A stretch of DNA of 64,000 nucleotides from Neoceratodus forsteri (lineage: Eukaryota; Chordata; Ceratodontiformes; Ceratodontidae), in contig CM057456.1 of the NCBI GenBank assembly GCA_016271365.2, positions 885,294,001 through 885,358,000 of the forward strand. The letters run 5' to 3'. How positions within the stretch are numbered: position 1 is the first letter of the stretch; each line of letters begins with the position of its first letter. This document shows, piece after piece, positions 32,901 through 44,784 of this stretch. Made by a program: the position numbers and the translations under genes. The notes under the pieces are model-generated. The model was not told the DNA's origin. It worked only from the letters and a program-made list of their open reading frames with translations, and searched no databases.

Positions 32901-33435
32901 CTTTTATGGGGACTGTGAGTGGATGGCGACAGCCGCCACTGCCATATTGTTTTGAAATGTTACACCAGGCAAGGCACGCCCTGCAATGAGGGGTCACTTC
33001 CACATTGCAGCAGCTGACTTGTTTCAAGTTGGTGGCATGCTGGCTGAACTAGTGTCAGCAGCAGTGTGCCACTGCATTGTGAAATGAGGGCCAAGCCCAA
33101 GAATGCAGTGGTGGCATTAGCCTCAACAGTGCCATACCTCCAAAACCCGCTTCTCTCCTAAGCTGTCACATAATGTTTCTTGCACAAGCAAACATAAAAA
33201 AGAACTGATCCAACCTAAGCAAACTAAACTGATACGTGACGAAGAAGAATACAACAAGAGCTAAGTACTTCACTGGTGCACAGGGGTGTAGTGGGGGGGG
33301 GGCAGGTTGGGAAAATGCCCAACCGTCATTTCAGCCAGACTTCTGTCAGGAAATGCCGACAGACTTCTGTCAGGAAATTGCAACTCCTCCTTTTTTTTAA
33401 ATCCTCAACTACTTTTGCCTCTGTCACATCGTAAA
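32901..33435. other. No gene recognised
   Basis: It holds a G-run (33293-33302), a short duplication of GACTTCTGTCAGGAAAT (33339 and 33361) and nothing else I can name. Confidence 0.4.
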
Positions 33436-34550
33436 CATAGAAACATAGAATTTGACAGCAGATAAAGACCACTTGGCCCACCCAGTCTGCCCATTTCCCT
33501 ACCTAATGGATAAGCTGCAGATCCTAGTTAACCGGCAGCCTACTTTTTTCTACCCCCACCCCCTAGAATTGCCTTATGACTGTCTCATGCACGCTTGAAT
33601 TCCACCACTGTTTTTGACTCCACAACCTCCTCAGGAAGGCTGTTCCATGCATCCACAACCCTTAATGTGAAAAAATACTTCCTTACATTACCTCTGAGCC
33701 ACCTCCCTCTATCTTCAAATTGTGCCCCCTTGTTCTTGCACACCTCCTTTTCTGAAAGATGCTACTCTCTTGGACTTTGTTGATTCCCTTGAGGTACTTG
33801 AAAGTTTCTATCATGTCCCCCCTCTCCCTCCTTTCCTCGAGGCTATACACATTAAGCTGCTTAAGTCTCTCTTCATATGTCTTCCGGTGCAGACCCTGCA
33901 CCATTTTAGTTGCCCTCCTCTGGACAGCTTCCATCCTGTCTATGTCTTTGCGGAGATTGGGTCTCCAGAACTGCACACAGTACTCCAGATGGGGTCTCAC
34001 CAGCTGTCTGTACAGAGGGATAACAACTTCCTGTTTTCTTCTGGTGGTGCCTCTCCCTATGCATCCCAGTATCCCCCCAGCCCTCCTTACTGCCCTCTCA
34101 CATTGCTTGCCCACCTTTAGGTCATCTGATATGACTACCCCCAGGTCCCTTTCCATTTTTGTTGTTGTTAGTATCTCACCCCTCATTGTGTAAACTTCCC
34201 CTGGGTTTTTGTTTCCCAGGTGCATTACCTTGCACTTCTTAGCACTGAATCTAAGCTGCCATACATTTGACCATTCCTCTAACCTTGCCAAGTCCCTTCT
34301 CATCCTTTCCACCCTACCTTGTGCATCAACTCTGTTTCAGATCTTTGTGTCATCTGCAAAGAGACATACTTTTCCTTCCAGTCCCTCTGCAATGTTGCTT
34401 ATAAAGACATTGAAGAGGACCGGTCCTAATACTGAGCCCTGCGGTACCCCACTAGCAACCCCCCTTTCTTCAGAGTGGACTCCATTTACTATTACCCTCT
34501 GTAAGACATTCATTCCCTTCTCACTCTTCCCCTGATGATCACAGACCACT
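33436..34550 (-). mobile_element. CR1 LINE, best-preserved copy
   Basis: The minus-strand frame 34549-34337 gives VTSGVP-type motif B (GVPQGSVLGPVLFNVFISNI) and LFADDTKI (motif C intact), then a stop. The next frame (34312-33683, 209 residues) gives RDLGVVISDDLKVGKQCERA, RQLVRPHLEYCVQFWRPNLR and YEERLKQLNVYSLEERRERG. The 3' UTR ends in ATAGAAACATAG-type octamers at 33436. Only one stop separates the two frames, so this is the youngest-looking CR1 here, though 5'-truncated just upstream of motif B. Confidence 0.9.
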
Positions 34551-35937
34551 CCAGTCTATCTGACACACATGCACACTGTGTCTGTCAAAGCAGCTGTGCT
34601 ATAGTAAGCATTACAAGTCTACATGTCATGTTTATCGGCATCAGCAGATGGGTAGGGGAAGGCACATGCAACGTGAATTTCAACTTAACTTACAACATGA
34701 CTCTGTTAGCGGACCACTGTTACAGTCATGTGGTAAGTTAGTAGACCCTACAGGCTATACAGTGCATGTCAGTACTGTTAACTCATGCAGTTGGTGTTGT
34801 CATCCTCACTCTTAAGAAGCGAGAGAGTGGAGCGCGATATATCTGTCTGTCAGTTGTACAAGATTGCTCACCTCATCATTGCTTGCACTGCACTTACTTA
34901 CTTTGTTAAATTCATCAGTTAGTTGCTGTTTTTCTTGGAGTGACTAGAGGGGATTTTAAAGTTAGCACTGCAGCGCACGTTAACATAAATGGTTTAAACT
35001 GTGTAAAATTGTTTGGCCCATTTGATTTTAAAATGACAACATGGGCTTCGTCTGGCAGATGTCTGCAATGAGTGAAGTGACTGAAGTTGCTGCCTTTACC
35101 GATGTGGTTGCCCGGGACACCAAGTGTCATGACTTGCATTTTGCAATGGCTTGAAATCACTCATGACACTTGAGTTCCCTCCCTGTCATTGTCTCGTCAT
35201 CGATCCTATCCTCCCATCAGACCCATTAGGCCAGTGTGAGAGGGCATTGGGCTGGGCAGTGTTTTTCAAGGGAGCTCCCACATACAAATATTTTGCATGG
35301 ACACCAGTTTTGAGGGGAATAAATTCAACTTTACTTCAGCAAAGACACAAAAGAACATTAAAGTAGTTTATATACAGTGTGATGTACAATTTAACACAAC
35401 AGATTCTGAATAGTCAGTCTGTTTGCTGCTTCCAGTCCCCCAGCTATTCATCTCTTCTCACTCTCTTTTCTGGTCCCCTTTTATGAGGCTCCTGTATATG
35501 TCTCCAAAACACTTTCCCCTGAATGTCTTACTAATAGCCTCTGCAAGCACAGCAAGCCTGAGCTCTTAAAGGGTAAGTCCTAAAGCAGGCAGAGTTTTAT
35601 TCAAATCCCCCATAGCTCCTGCTAACACCTTTACTGGTGTGGTGCTGGTATGGGAATGATGGGTGTAGAGCATGATGGGTGTAGAGGACAAATGTAGAGA
35701 TGAGGTGCTACTCTAAATGATAATCATCCACATCAGCCTCGTATCTGTGTAACCACCAGGCTGTTACTACCAAGGGCAAATCTGTAAGTCCCAGACTAGA
35801 CTGGACGCACATGGAAACGAGCTATTTTAGCTCAGTATGTCTTTCCTGATGAAACTTTTCAAATTAAAATAAATAAAAAAAAAAAAGACTGGCAGAGAAC
35901 AAGTCCCATTACAGCTTAAAGTTCTATTGATTATCTT
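34551..35937. other. No gene recognised
   Basis: I see no domain, terminal repeat or splice-framed exon. Short ORFs on both strands have no recognisable content. An A-run at 35870-35885 precedes the L2 copy. Confidence 0.4.
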
Positions 35938-38319
35938 GTAATTCAGGACAAGTTATTTACAAGAAAATTAGGACTTTATTGAGGTGTCTGGTTTTAGTTG
36001 TTATTTGCTCGTGGTATGTGTCTATTAGCTCCCCCAGTCGTGCGTTATTCATCCTCCTCTCTCCGTACCCTCCACCTGTTCTGTCCCCCCCTGCCATTTT
36101 GTAGCTACCAGCGCTGTTGGGTGCTTGGTATTGTGCGCAGGAGGGATGGGGGCAGCAGGCATGGTGGGGGGCACTGACATTGGTGGGTGAAGGAACGGCC
36201 CTCTCATATAGGGTTGGTAAAGGTTCCAAAGACACCCTGGGATGAAATGGAGCCTGGAACGTGGCGATCCAGGTCTAGTCCCCATACCCAAGGGCACCAT
36301 CTCCTTTGATGGGCAAGTGGCCAGGACGGCCCAGGATCCCTGTCCAACCCGGGCGGTGTTGTGCAATGCCAGATCTGTTAAGAACAAGTCTGCTGTTATT
36401 GCCGACTTTGTTAAAACAGCTGATCTGGCTTGCATCACCGAGACCTGGCTGGATGAAAATGCTGGCCCCATTTTAGAGGCAGCAATTCCAGCCAGGTACA
36501 CGGTGATACACCGCCTGAGATTGACACACGGGGGTAGCGGTCTGTTTCAAGACGGGTTGGGTCTCAGGGGTGTACCAGTTGAGGAGACGAATCCTTGAGT
36601 GTACTGTGGTAGCTGGTGTGGGCTGCAGGATAGCTCTCATCTACTGTCCTACTGGGGATGAGAAGCAATTTCTGCAGGAAGTGGCAGACTTCATCGCCGA
36701 CATGGCATTGGAGTCACCCAGACTGATGGTGCTGGGCGACTTCAATGCCTGGGTTGACGACGAACTCTCGTCTTTTGGTCAACACTTCTTCCAGCTGATG
36801 ATATCACTGGGCTTTACACAGATTGTTTCTTCAGCTAACCATAATCATGGTCACTCTTTGGATCTGGTTTTCCTCCTGGGGATTGAGGCCTCTGATTTGG
36901 GGGTGGAACCTGTCAGTTGGTCTGATCATTACACCATGAGGTTCAACTTTTGTGCCCCCCTTCGTAGGTCTGCCCCTGTGGAGATGGTCAGTTACCGCCC
37001 TTTATGGGATGTGTTCCCTGAAGACCTGATGGTGGTGATTGACATCTCAGAGTTTCCTGCTGCCGGCTCGAGTCCGGAGTCGATGGTTCTGGCTTATAAT
37101 CAGGTCATTTGCTCAGCTCTAGACTCGATAGCTCCTGTCCGTGTTCATCCCCTCCCTCTCCGCCCTCGTGCCCCTTGGTTTGATGGGTCCTTGAGGGAGT
37201 TGCGGCATGTGGGACAATGGTTAGAGCACTGCTGGCGGAAATCTGCTCTGGAAGTCAACTGCCCTAGTTTGGTGGAGCATTATCAGCTCTACCAATCAGA
37301 GATCTCCCGTAAGAAGGCAGAGTTCCTGTCCAGGGAGATCGCTGTCGCTCAGAATCGACTGGCTCAGCTCTTCCGAACTGTGGACAGGTTGTGCAACCCA
37401 GCCTGTCTGCAGCTCTGTCGAGCTTTTTCACAAAAAGAGTGTGATGAGATTGCTCAATTCTTTGCGAATAAGGTGGCTGACATCAGATCGGAAATCCACT
37501 TGACCCGCTCTATTGGGGATGCTGTTGGTCGGCTTTCGGTCGCAGTACCTTGTGTCTCCTGGAGTACCTTTGACCTGCTGGAGTTCGAGGATATTATGTG
37601 GATTGTCCAGGGGATGCACCCTACGTGCTGTAGTTTAGATCCGGGCCCAACTACCCTGATTTTGGGTTGTTTTGAGAACATTGGCCCATTTCTGGCTCAA
37701 ATTATCTGGTGCTCCATAGAATCGGGTGAGTTTCCAAACTCCCTGAAGGAGGCGGTGGTGCCACCCCTTCTGAAGAAAGCTTCATTGGACCCAGATATTT
37801 TTGCTAACTACAGACCGATCTCGAACCTTCCCTTTATTGGTAAGGTTTTAGAGAAAGTAGTGACAAACCAGCTGGAGAACCATTTGACCATCCATAGTAT
37901 CTATGAACCTCTCCAGTCGTGTTTTCGTAAGAGGCATAGTACTGAGACTGCTCTGGTTCTGGTGCTCAATGATCTCCTGATGGTGAAAGATTGGAGAAAC
38001 CATTCTATTCTGGTACTCCTTGATCTCTCTTCAGCCTTTGACACTGAAGATCATGGGGTTTTGCTCGAGCGCCTGAGATCCATCTGTGGCTTGTCCAGTA
38101 CGGTGCTCAGATGGTTTACATCATTCCTATCTGGGAGAATGCAGAGAGTTTTTTGGGGGATTTTTTCTTCTGACTCTTTCTCTCTGCCTTGTGGGGTTCC
38201 CCAGGGCTCGGTGCTGTCTCCCATGTTGTTTGCAGTGTATATGCTACTCCTCAGAGACATTGTAAGATGGTATTGGCTGAGGTTTCACTGCTATGCTGAT
38301 GATACCCAGCTCTACCTAT

Positions 38320-40034
38320 TGTAACCCCCCTGCAAATGGGGGTTCCCAAAAGACTTCCAGGAGCTTGCTTGAATGCTCCAAGCCTGAATGGTGTTTGGCG
38401 TTTAAGCCATTTATCAGTGAGTGTTTTTAGAGCCTCTGGTACTGTCTCTTTAAGAGCTGTCTGCTTGCAGACATAATTAGTTTGTATGGGGGGACTGTGT
38501 GCTTCTCTGTTTGAGTACCACTCGAGCTGCTGCCAATTCACTCCATTTTGCAGTCACTAGGAGTGCAAAGGGAACCTATCTGAAAGATGTAACTGTTTGC
38601 CAGAAATCATTTACAGTAATAATGAAATTACAGTTTGTCTAACCTGCTTTCTTTGCAGTCAGAACTGTGTCTGCCTAGTTCCCCATTCTGGTTTTGAACT
38701 GCTGAACTGGACCAATCAGTGTGGGGTAAGCTAGCTCTAAAATGGTACCTTGGACGAATCAGAACTTGGACTCATAATCTGAGCCAGCCACAAGAGGATT
38801 GTATGGGCAGTGACTCTGGGAGATGTGGTTTAGACTTCGGCGCCTTTTTGGACCAACAGCAGCAGTCTATTGTGAGTGACAGCCAATCCAGTCAAGAACT
38901 GGGAGGAACTCAAAGGAAGTGCCTGGTTTTGTCTGTTGGAGTTTCAGTTTAGCTCTGGCAGTGAAGGGGAAAGGAACCCTGTGCTCCTTTAGTGCACAGT
39001 TTTAGTCAAAAAACATGTGTAAGGTCCAGAGTTCCGGTCTGCAGCTTGTGTAACTGCTTGTTAGGACTGAATCTGTCCTGTGAAGAGAATCAAAGGATAT
39101 CTGAAGAGTAGAAACCAGGCTCACCCTGTAGAAGACTGGAGAAATTGCTGAATTGCACTCAATCTGTCAGGAACTGAATCTGCTGTGTGTTCTCCCGGGT
39201 ATTGTGCAGTAATTGCGATCGGGATAGAGAAGCAGCCTGCCTGGTATAGTACTTTCTTTTTTACCATATAAATGTGTGAGGAGGCTTGTGTACCTCAAGT
39301 GAATCCTGCTGCCATTAAGTGACTTTTGCCTGTGACTGTTTACCATATAAATGTGTGAGGAGTCTCTTGGAGCTCAAGAGTAGCCCTGCTGACGTTGAAG
39401 GACCCTATCTTGTTTGGAGGTCGTGAGTACTAATTCAGGGTCGCTCCTGTTGAATTGCCACATTAAATCAAATGGAATCACTGTACTGCTGACTGTTTAA
39501 ACTAATTTTTCTTTTCTCTGTGTGAAAGGGCCCCTACCAGCTGCCACGGTTTGGACTAGTCACTAGGGCTTGGGTACCCAGGGATAGTAACTGGTAGGGA
39601 TAGGCCTGTGCACAGAGCCATAGGTAGATGAGTAAAGTTATAAGCTAATTAACCTGATTTCCCCCTGTCCTTGTTATATCCCCCTAAATAAATCAGAGCT
39701 GCTTGTTTCAGCAAAGTTATACTGCATTTGTCTATGTTAAAGTACTGTACTGTGATTGTTGCACTGTATCTTATTTCACAGGAGGTCCCAGTGCCGGAAC
39801 CAGTCCTGGGGGTAAGTGTATACTGTGAAGGTAATTCTGATATATTGTGTGGGCCACTAGTGGGAAGAAAGGGGGGTTGCAGTGTCCCAGAGGGCTGTGA
39901 CCAAGTAAGTTTAACTATTGCAAACCCTGACCTCTGGGTGGAGGCACCCGCCATTGGATCCAGGCCCTTCAACCTGTTAGTGGCAAATCAGGCAGGGGTA
40001 GTAGCCCCTGGGATAGCGCCATCTAGGGGTTACA
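38320..40034. mobile_element. Solo LTR-like insertion, 1715 bp, 4-bp TSD
   Basis: The block begins TGTAACCCC and ends GGGGTTACA, and is flanked by CTAT on both sides (38316-38319 and 40035-40038). TG...CA ends, a short terminal inverted repeat and a 4-bp duplication fit a solo LTR of an endogenous retrovirus or Gypsy-type element. TATA-like ACCATATAAATG occurs twice and AATAAA occurs at about 39687. No internal genes are present. A Ginger-type DNA transposon also has TGT...ACA ends and 4-bp duplications and is the alternative, though 1.7 kb with only 9-bp inverted ends suits it less. Confidence 0.7.
39263..39362 (+). repeat. 79-bp-offset duplication with TATA-like box
   Basis: ACCATATAAATGTGTGAGGA occurs at 39263 and again at 39342. 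The duplicated segment lies inside the LTR-like block where a promoter would be expected, so it may duplicate a core promoter. This is inference only. Confidence 0.5.
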
Positions 40035-40987
40035 CTATTTTTTGCTCCCAACCAGGTTAGTGCTCTCTCAGTATTTAATAACTGCCTCACCGAAATCCAT
40101 GACTGGATGAATTCAAGTTGGTTAAAGTTGAATGCAGGAAAGACTGAGGTTATGGTAGTGGACCCGGGTCACAGGATAGAGGGGTTGAGGACTGATCAAC
40201 CCTCTGGTTTATTCCTAGGGGGTTATCAGATCCCTACCTCAGAACGGGTGCGTAACCTGGATGTGGTACTTGACGACGGGCTGACCCATCGTCATTAGGT
40301 GTCGGCAGTCGTCAAGTCAGCCTTTTACCATCTTAGGAACATTGCCAGGGTGAAACACCTTGTTCCGTCCAGCAATTTACCTGTGTTGGTCCACGCCTTC
40401 GTGACCTCTCGCCTTGACTACTGCAACTCTCTTTACTTAGGGCTTCCTGGGGTTGACATCCACCGCTAGCAGCTAGTGCAGAACATTGCAGCTCAATTGT
40501 TGACAGGGGTGTCAAGAAGGATACACATTACCCCTGTGTTGCACGATCTGCACTGGCTGCCGATTCAGTGGCAGATCACATTTAATGTAGGTTTATTGAC
40601 CTACAAAGCCCTACACGGACTTGGTCCTGAATACTTGAAAGAGCTTCTGATTCCTTACATCCCTGTGCGACAGCTCCGTTCGGCTGAAGAGGGGTTGCTG
40701 GAGGTTCCAAGGGTTACTTTAAAATCTTCTGGGGCCCATGCTTTTATGATTATGGCCCCAACCCTCTGGAATTCTCTGCCCTGTCAGCTTCGGGAATGTA
40801 TGACCATAGGGAGCTTCAAGTGGGGTTTTAAGACTTACCTGTAGAGACAAGCATTTTTAAGTTGATGTGAGTGATTCATGATTTTAATGTTATTTAACCT
40901 CATTTTTTTTTGGATTTTATTGTCATTTCTGTACAGCACCTTGGTGCCTGAAAGGTGCTTAATAAATAACATTTTATTATTATTATT

Positions 40988-41365
40988 ACATGATGCTGGA
41001 AAAGAGAATAATTGAATAATCAAACCAGAAGATCAATAATCATTATCCAATCCAACCAAAATATCTGGTTTTGAAGTTGTATCGAAACCAAATAATGGCA
41101 TAATTTATGTATCTGCAGTATTCAAACCTCTCTATTCAAATTACTTTGCCACAAACCATCAGAGTAACCTTAACTTCCCTGATAAGTTCTGGAAGGTTAT
41201 TCACCCCCTTTCTGACCCCTTACCCAGTTGCTTGCCCCTGTTCACAATCCAGGGAATTTACTCATCTCGGAGCCACCATATGACCTGACAAACACTGACA
41301 CAAAACTACTTAACTTGAATGCTGGATACTGTTTACTGCCAGTGCTGGTATGTTGTTGAGACAGG
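40988..41365. other. No gene recognised
   Basis: AT-rich sequence between two LINEs with no recognisable signal. Confidence 0.4.
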
Positions 41366-41990
41366 GGATTCACAAGTGGACTGTCACAGGGATTAGTCCT
41401 GGGACCTATCCTATTCAGTATGTTCATTAGTGATATAGGGAAGCTATACAGGGCAAGATGTGTCTCTGTTCTAATGATGCAGCACTATGTAGCAGGGTAG
41501 ATATCAAGGAAGGGGTAAGAAAACTTCAGAAGGACTTAGAGATTCTAGAAGGGGGAGGGCACAGATCTGGGAGTTCAGATCGAACACCAAGAAGTGCACC
41601 AAGAAGTGATACACTTAGGGAAAAGGAACCCATGCATGGAGTATTGGATCCGAGGAGTCAGGCTGACCATTACAGCAAAAGAGAGGATCTGCATGTCATC
41701 ATCAGTGACTGCTTCAAGGAAACAAGCCAGTGCACTAAAGCATGCTGGGGTGTATTGGAGGGGTTTTGATGGAAGGAGAAGTGAGGTGAAGTGATACTTC
41801 CCCTAAATGGATCTTTGTTAAGGCCTCACCTGAAATACCGTACCCAGTTCTGGAGTCCTCACATGAGAAAGGATACAGACAGGCTGAGTCAGTACAAAGA
41901 AGGGTCACTAAAATCAGTCGTCTTGAACATGTACTCACTGGAGACCAGATCGGGGGGGGCAGGATAGGGACATTTATGCAATGTATGTGG

Positions 41991-43179
41991 GCAGATAAAC
42001 AGTGGAATAAATTAATTTATTCTCACTGCCGTGGGATAAATGGTGATTCTAATATTTATCCCGCACCCTGCCATCAATCAACCACCATTTATCCCACACC
42101 CTGCCATCAATCATCACCCTCTTCTACCGGCACTACTTAAAATTACTTTCATTTTCTTTCCTAACCCCCTCCATCCCCTCAGCAACAACCTCCGCAGCTA
42201 TTTACATATTCATAATACAAAAACCCCATTACTTCAACAACTCCACTTAATGCAAAAATTATTTTTCCCTTTTAAAATATTTTTTTTTTCCCTTTTTCCT
42301 CACTGTACCCAATCCCATACCTCTCCACCTTCAGACAGCAGAAATGGAATGAGTCCACAGCCAGTCACTCACCTCAAAAAATAATCTATTCAAGCAATTC
42401 ACACTTCGGGCTCTTCCTGCCCCAAATCCACAAAGCAGGCAAACAAAAATCCAATTAGTGTACAAATCCCCAATCACCCTCCTTCAAGCACATTAAACAC
42501 CTGACCACATCTCCACCGCCGCTCCATGCAGTCTGTCCCCGAATAGTCACTCGCAGAACAGCATCATAGAACTCTTCAGCCGCTGCTTTGATTCCAAAGT
42601 AGGCTGAACTTATGAATTACCCAAGAGCTACTCCTTAAAACTCCCACTTGACACCACCTTACCGACTGAACTCAAAACTGCACCATAACCAGAAACCCCA
42701 CCCACAATCCCAACGTCATGCTCCTTGACCAGTCACAACCATGTTCTCATGGTCTAACCAACCAATTAAATAACATAACCTGCTCCATTCATAAAAATTG
42801 AGCCAATCACAACTTACACACCACCTAATCACTCAAAGAGTGTACTTCCATAAAATGAAGCAACCGCATCACAAATACTCCCTCTAAAAACCTTTAAAAA
42901 ACATAACATAAAACACAAAAAAATGCAAACCGATCCTATTGCATAAATCACACATGTGATGGGCTTCTGTGGGATACATCTTTTATTTGAACTCGCAGTG
43001 TGTGACCTCGGGACCTGACTCATGGCTCCGCCACTCGTGAGGTCAACCGAAGTCACACACTGCTCGTTCAAATAAATGGTGTATCCCACAGCAGCCCATC
43101 ACATAACCCCTATGTATGTTTCTGAGTGGTATAATGAAGGTGTAAAGTGAAGACCTATTTGTTTAAAATATGGACACAG
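41991..43179. mobile_element. Insertion in CR1-type LINE, C-rich then foldback
   Basis: About 950 bp of A/C-rich sequence without coding signals is followed by a foldback (42955-43103). ATTTATCCC(A/G)CACCCTGCCATCAAT occurs twice in a row at 42053 and 42087. No terminal repeat for the whole block was found, so it may be more than one insertion. Confidence 0.4.
42955..43103. repeat. Foldback, ~52-bp arms
   Basis: TGTGATGGGCTTCTGTGGGA at 42955 and onward pairs with the reverse complement of 43052-43103 with about five mismatches. The loop of ~45 bp is itself partly self-complementary (GACCTCGGG / ACTCGTGAGGTC). Confidence 0.8.
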
Positions 43180-43515
43180 TCACAAAAGGACACAATTGGA
43201 GATTAAGTGGGGGTAAAGTCAGGATGGATGCAAGAAAGGTTTACTTCACTGGAGGGTGGTAGAGCCATGGAACAGATATCTGGTGGAAGTAGTTGGGCTG
43301 GTACCCTAAAAGTATTCAGCCATGACTGGGACAACACAAGAGTGCTCACAGTCCCACTGGGGAATCAGGGGGTTATTATCTGGGGGAAGAGGAGAGAGGG
43401 GGACAACCCACCAGGCCACTAGATCCAGGGCTGAGGTATAGTAGTATAACATGTGCAGATTCTATGGAACATCGGTATCTTTCTGCCAACAGATTCTATG
43501 TTACTATGTTTCTGT

Positions 43516-43734
43516 AGTATGTATGATGTAATGATGGAATTGTATTGTGTTTACTTCTATTTAATTCATAGGTGACGGAATTAATTATTATTTTTGTAGG
43601 TGTTTTGTAACCTTTCTATATATGTGTTACCTTTTGTACCTACAATAAATACGTGAGCTATCATAAAGGACATTATTAAAAATGAGCCATTGCTAAATAG
43701 TTATAACATCTTTCCTTGATTTTCAATAAACAGT
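43516..43734. other. No gene recognised
   Basis: Short AT-rich spacer without structure. Confidence 0.4.
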
Positions 43735-44440
43735 TGCATTGTCTCCCACACCCATGACTCCAGGGGAAAAAATAAATTTTTCCTGGAATCAGGAGTAGGT
43801 AAGATGTAATAAAAGTGTGTTTTATTTTTGATAAAAGCCCAAATTCTCACCTCAGAGCGTCTCAATCCCCAGAGCTTCATCTTGCACAGTACACTACAAT
43901 AATGCCTATGGGGTGGGTGGCTGATGCCATTGTTGGTCAGCCAGTTGCCCCACCACAATTGCAACTGCAGACTTTAAGGCCAGCTATAGTCTCCCACACC
44001 CATGACTTCAGAGGAAAAATATTGTTTTCCCTGGAGTCATGTGTAAGTAAGACGTAACAAAAATGTATTTAATCTTTAATAAAAGCCCAAAGACTCACCA
44101 CAGAGCATCAAAATCCCCAGAGCTTCTGGGGGCCTAGTGGCCCCCAGACTCCTAGCCTTTATATAGATATATTGCACAGTACATTACAATAATGCCTATG
44201 GGGTGGGTGACTGATGCCATTGTTGGTCAGCCAGTTGCCAATCACAGTTGCGGCTGCAGACTATAGAGTCAACTATAGTCTCCCACACTCCTAACTCTGG
44301 AAAGAAACATTTTTTTCGTGGAGTGAGGGGTAGGGAAGATGTAACAAAAAGTGTGTGTTATCTTCAATAAAAGCCCCAAAACACACCACAGAGCATCTAA
44401 GCATCCAGAGCTTCTGGGGGCCGACCCCCAGCCTTCTTGT
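43735..44440 (+). repeat. Three-unit tandem repeat, ~250-290 bp period
   Basis: GTCTCCCACA(C) starts units at 43741, 43989 and 44279. Each unit has AAGA(T/C)GTAA(T/C)AAAA, ATAAAAGCCC, a CAGAGC(A/G)TC stretch, CCCCAGAGCTTC and, in the first two, AATAATGCCTATGGGGTGGG and GATGCCATTGTTGGTCAGCC. The third unit is truncated. The units contain no ORF shared between them. Confidence 0.8.
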
Positions 44441-44784
44441 TGGGAATTTAGGAACTTTCTGCCCGATCTACATTTTTGCTGCACTACACCCCTGCTGGTG
44501 CAAGCAAAGGGCCAGGAGCAGGGGACGCTCCAAGGTACAGCTTCAAAATAAGTCCAAAAACAGGAATAAAAGCAAACAGAAGAAAAGTGCCTCATGGAGT
44601 GAGGAAGAAATAATCAGCCTAGGCAGTGATTCTGAAAAAGGGGACTTTAAAAAAAAAATTAAAAAAAAAGAACAACAACAACAAAAAAACAAAAACAACA
44701 GTAAAAATCAAGGAGGGGAAGGAGGGTGGATGAAGGAGAAAACAGCCAGGAAGCGCTGAAAGAAAAGAATAATTGAAACTACAA
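44441..44784. other. A-rich spacer, no gene recognised
   Basis: The 44640-44760 stretch is A-rich with AACAACAAC and AAAAACAAAAACA runs. It gives a lysine-rich ORF that is compositional rather than genic. Confidence 0.4.

Larger units (their letters stand above)
36242..40844 (+). pseudogene. L2-clade ORF2, catalytic motifs intact before the break
   Basis: The endonuclease start (VLCNARSVKNKSAVIADFVK, ITETWLDENAG) lies in a first frame (36242-36598). A shift near 36540-36600 leads to a 584-residue open frame (36570-38324). There GDFN is at residues 56-59 and SDH at 118-120. NYRPISNLPFIGKV, LLDLSSAFDT (motif A intact), GVPQGSVLSPMLF and YADD at 575-578 follow. The frame ends at the insertion border. 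Beyond it the sequence resumes with NQVSALSVFNNCLTEIHDWM (about 40050), with later pieces to 40844 including DLHWLPIQWQITFNVGLLTY. Apart from one shift and the insertion, the enzyme residues are all present, in contrast to copy 1. This suggests a younger insertion. Confidence 0.85.
35938..40985 (+). mobile_element. L2-clade LINE, copy 2, split by an LTR-like insertion
   Basis: The copy begins within the 5' leader (equivalent to about 9130 of copy 1). It runs through ORF2 to 38319, is interrupted by a 1715-bp insertion (38320-40034), and resumes at 40035. The C-terminal end of ORF2 and the 3' UTR end with GCACCTTGGTGCCTGAAAGGTGC, AATAAATAA and (TTA)n at about 40973-40987. Removing the insertion and one CTAT rejoins the coding sequence at the residues after YADDTQLYL. 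Confidence 0.9.
41366..43515 (+). mobile_element. Degraded CR1-type LINE, split by an insertion
   Basis: The first part (41366-41990) gives a motif B relic (GLSQGLVLGPILFSMFISDI), then VIHLGKRNPCMEYWIRGVRL and ASALKHAGVYWRG. The second part (43180-43515) gives the C-terminal relic around a KVYFTGGW stretch. It ends with AGATTCTATGTTACTATGTTTCTG, a CR1-like octamer tail. The motif C region is destroyed. The block between (about 1991-3180 within 41-43 kb) is foreign. The exact borders are uncertain. Confidence 0.6.

Noticed and set aside
44355..44759. 134-aa lysine-rich ORF
   Set aside because: It arises from an A-rich stretch after a tandem repeat; compositional, not a gene.
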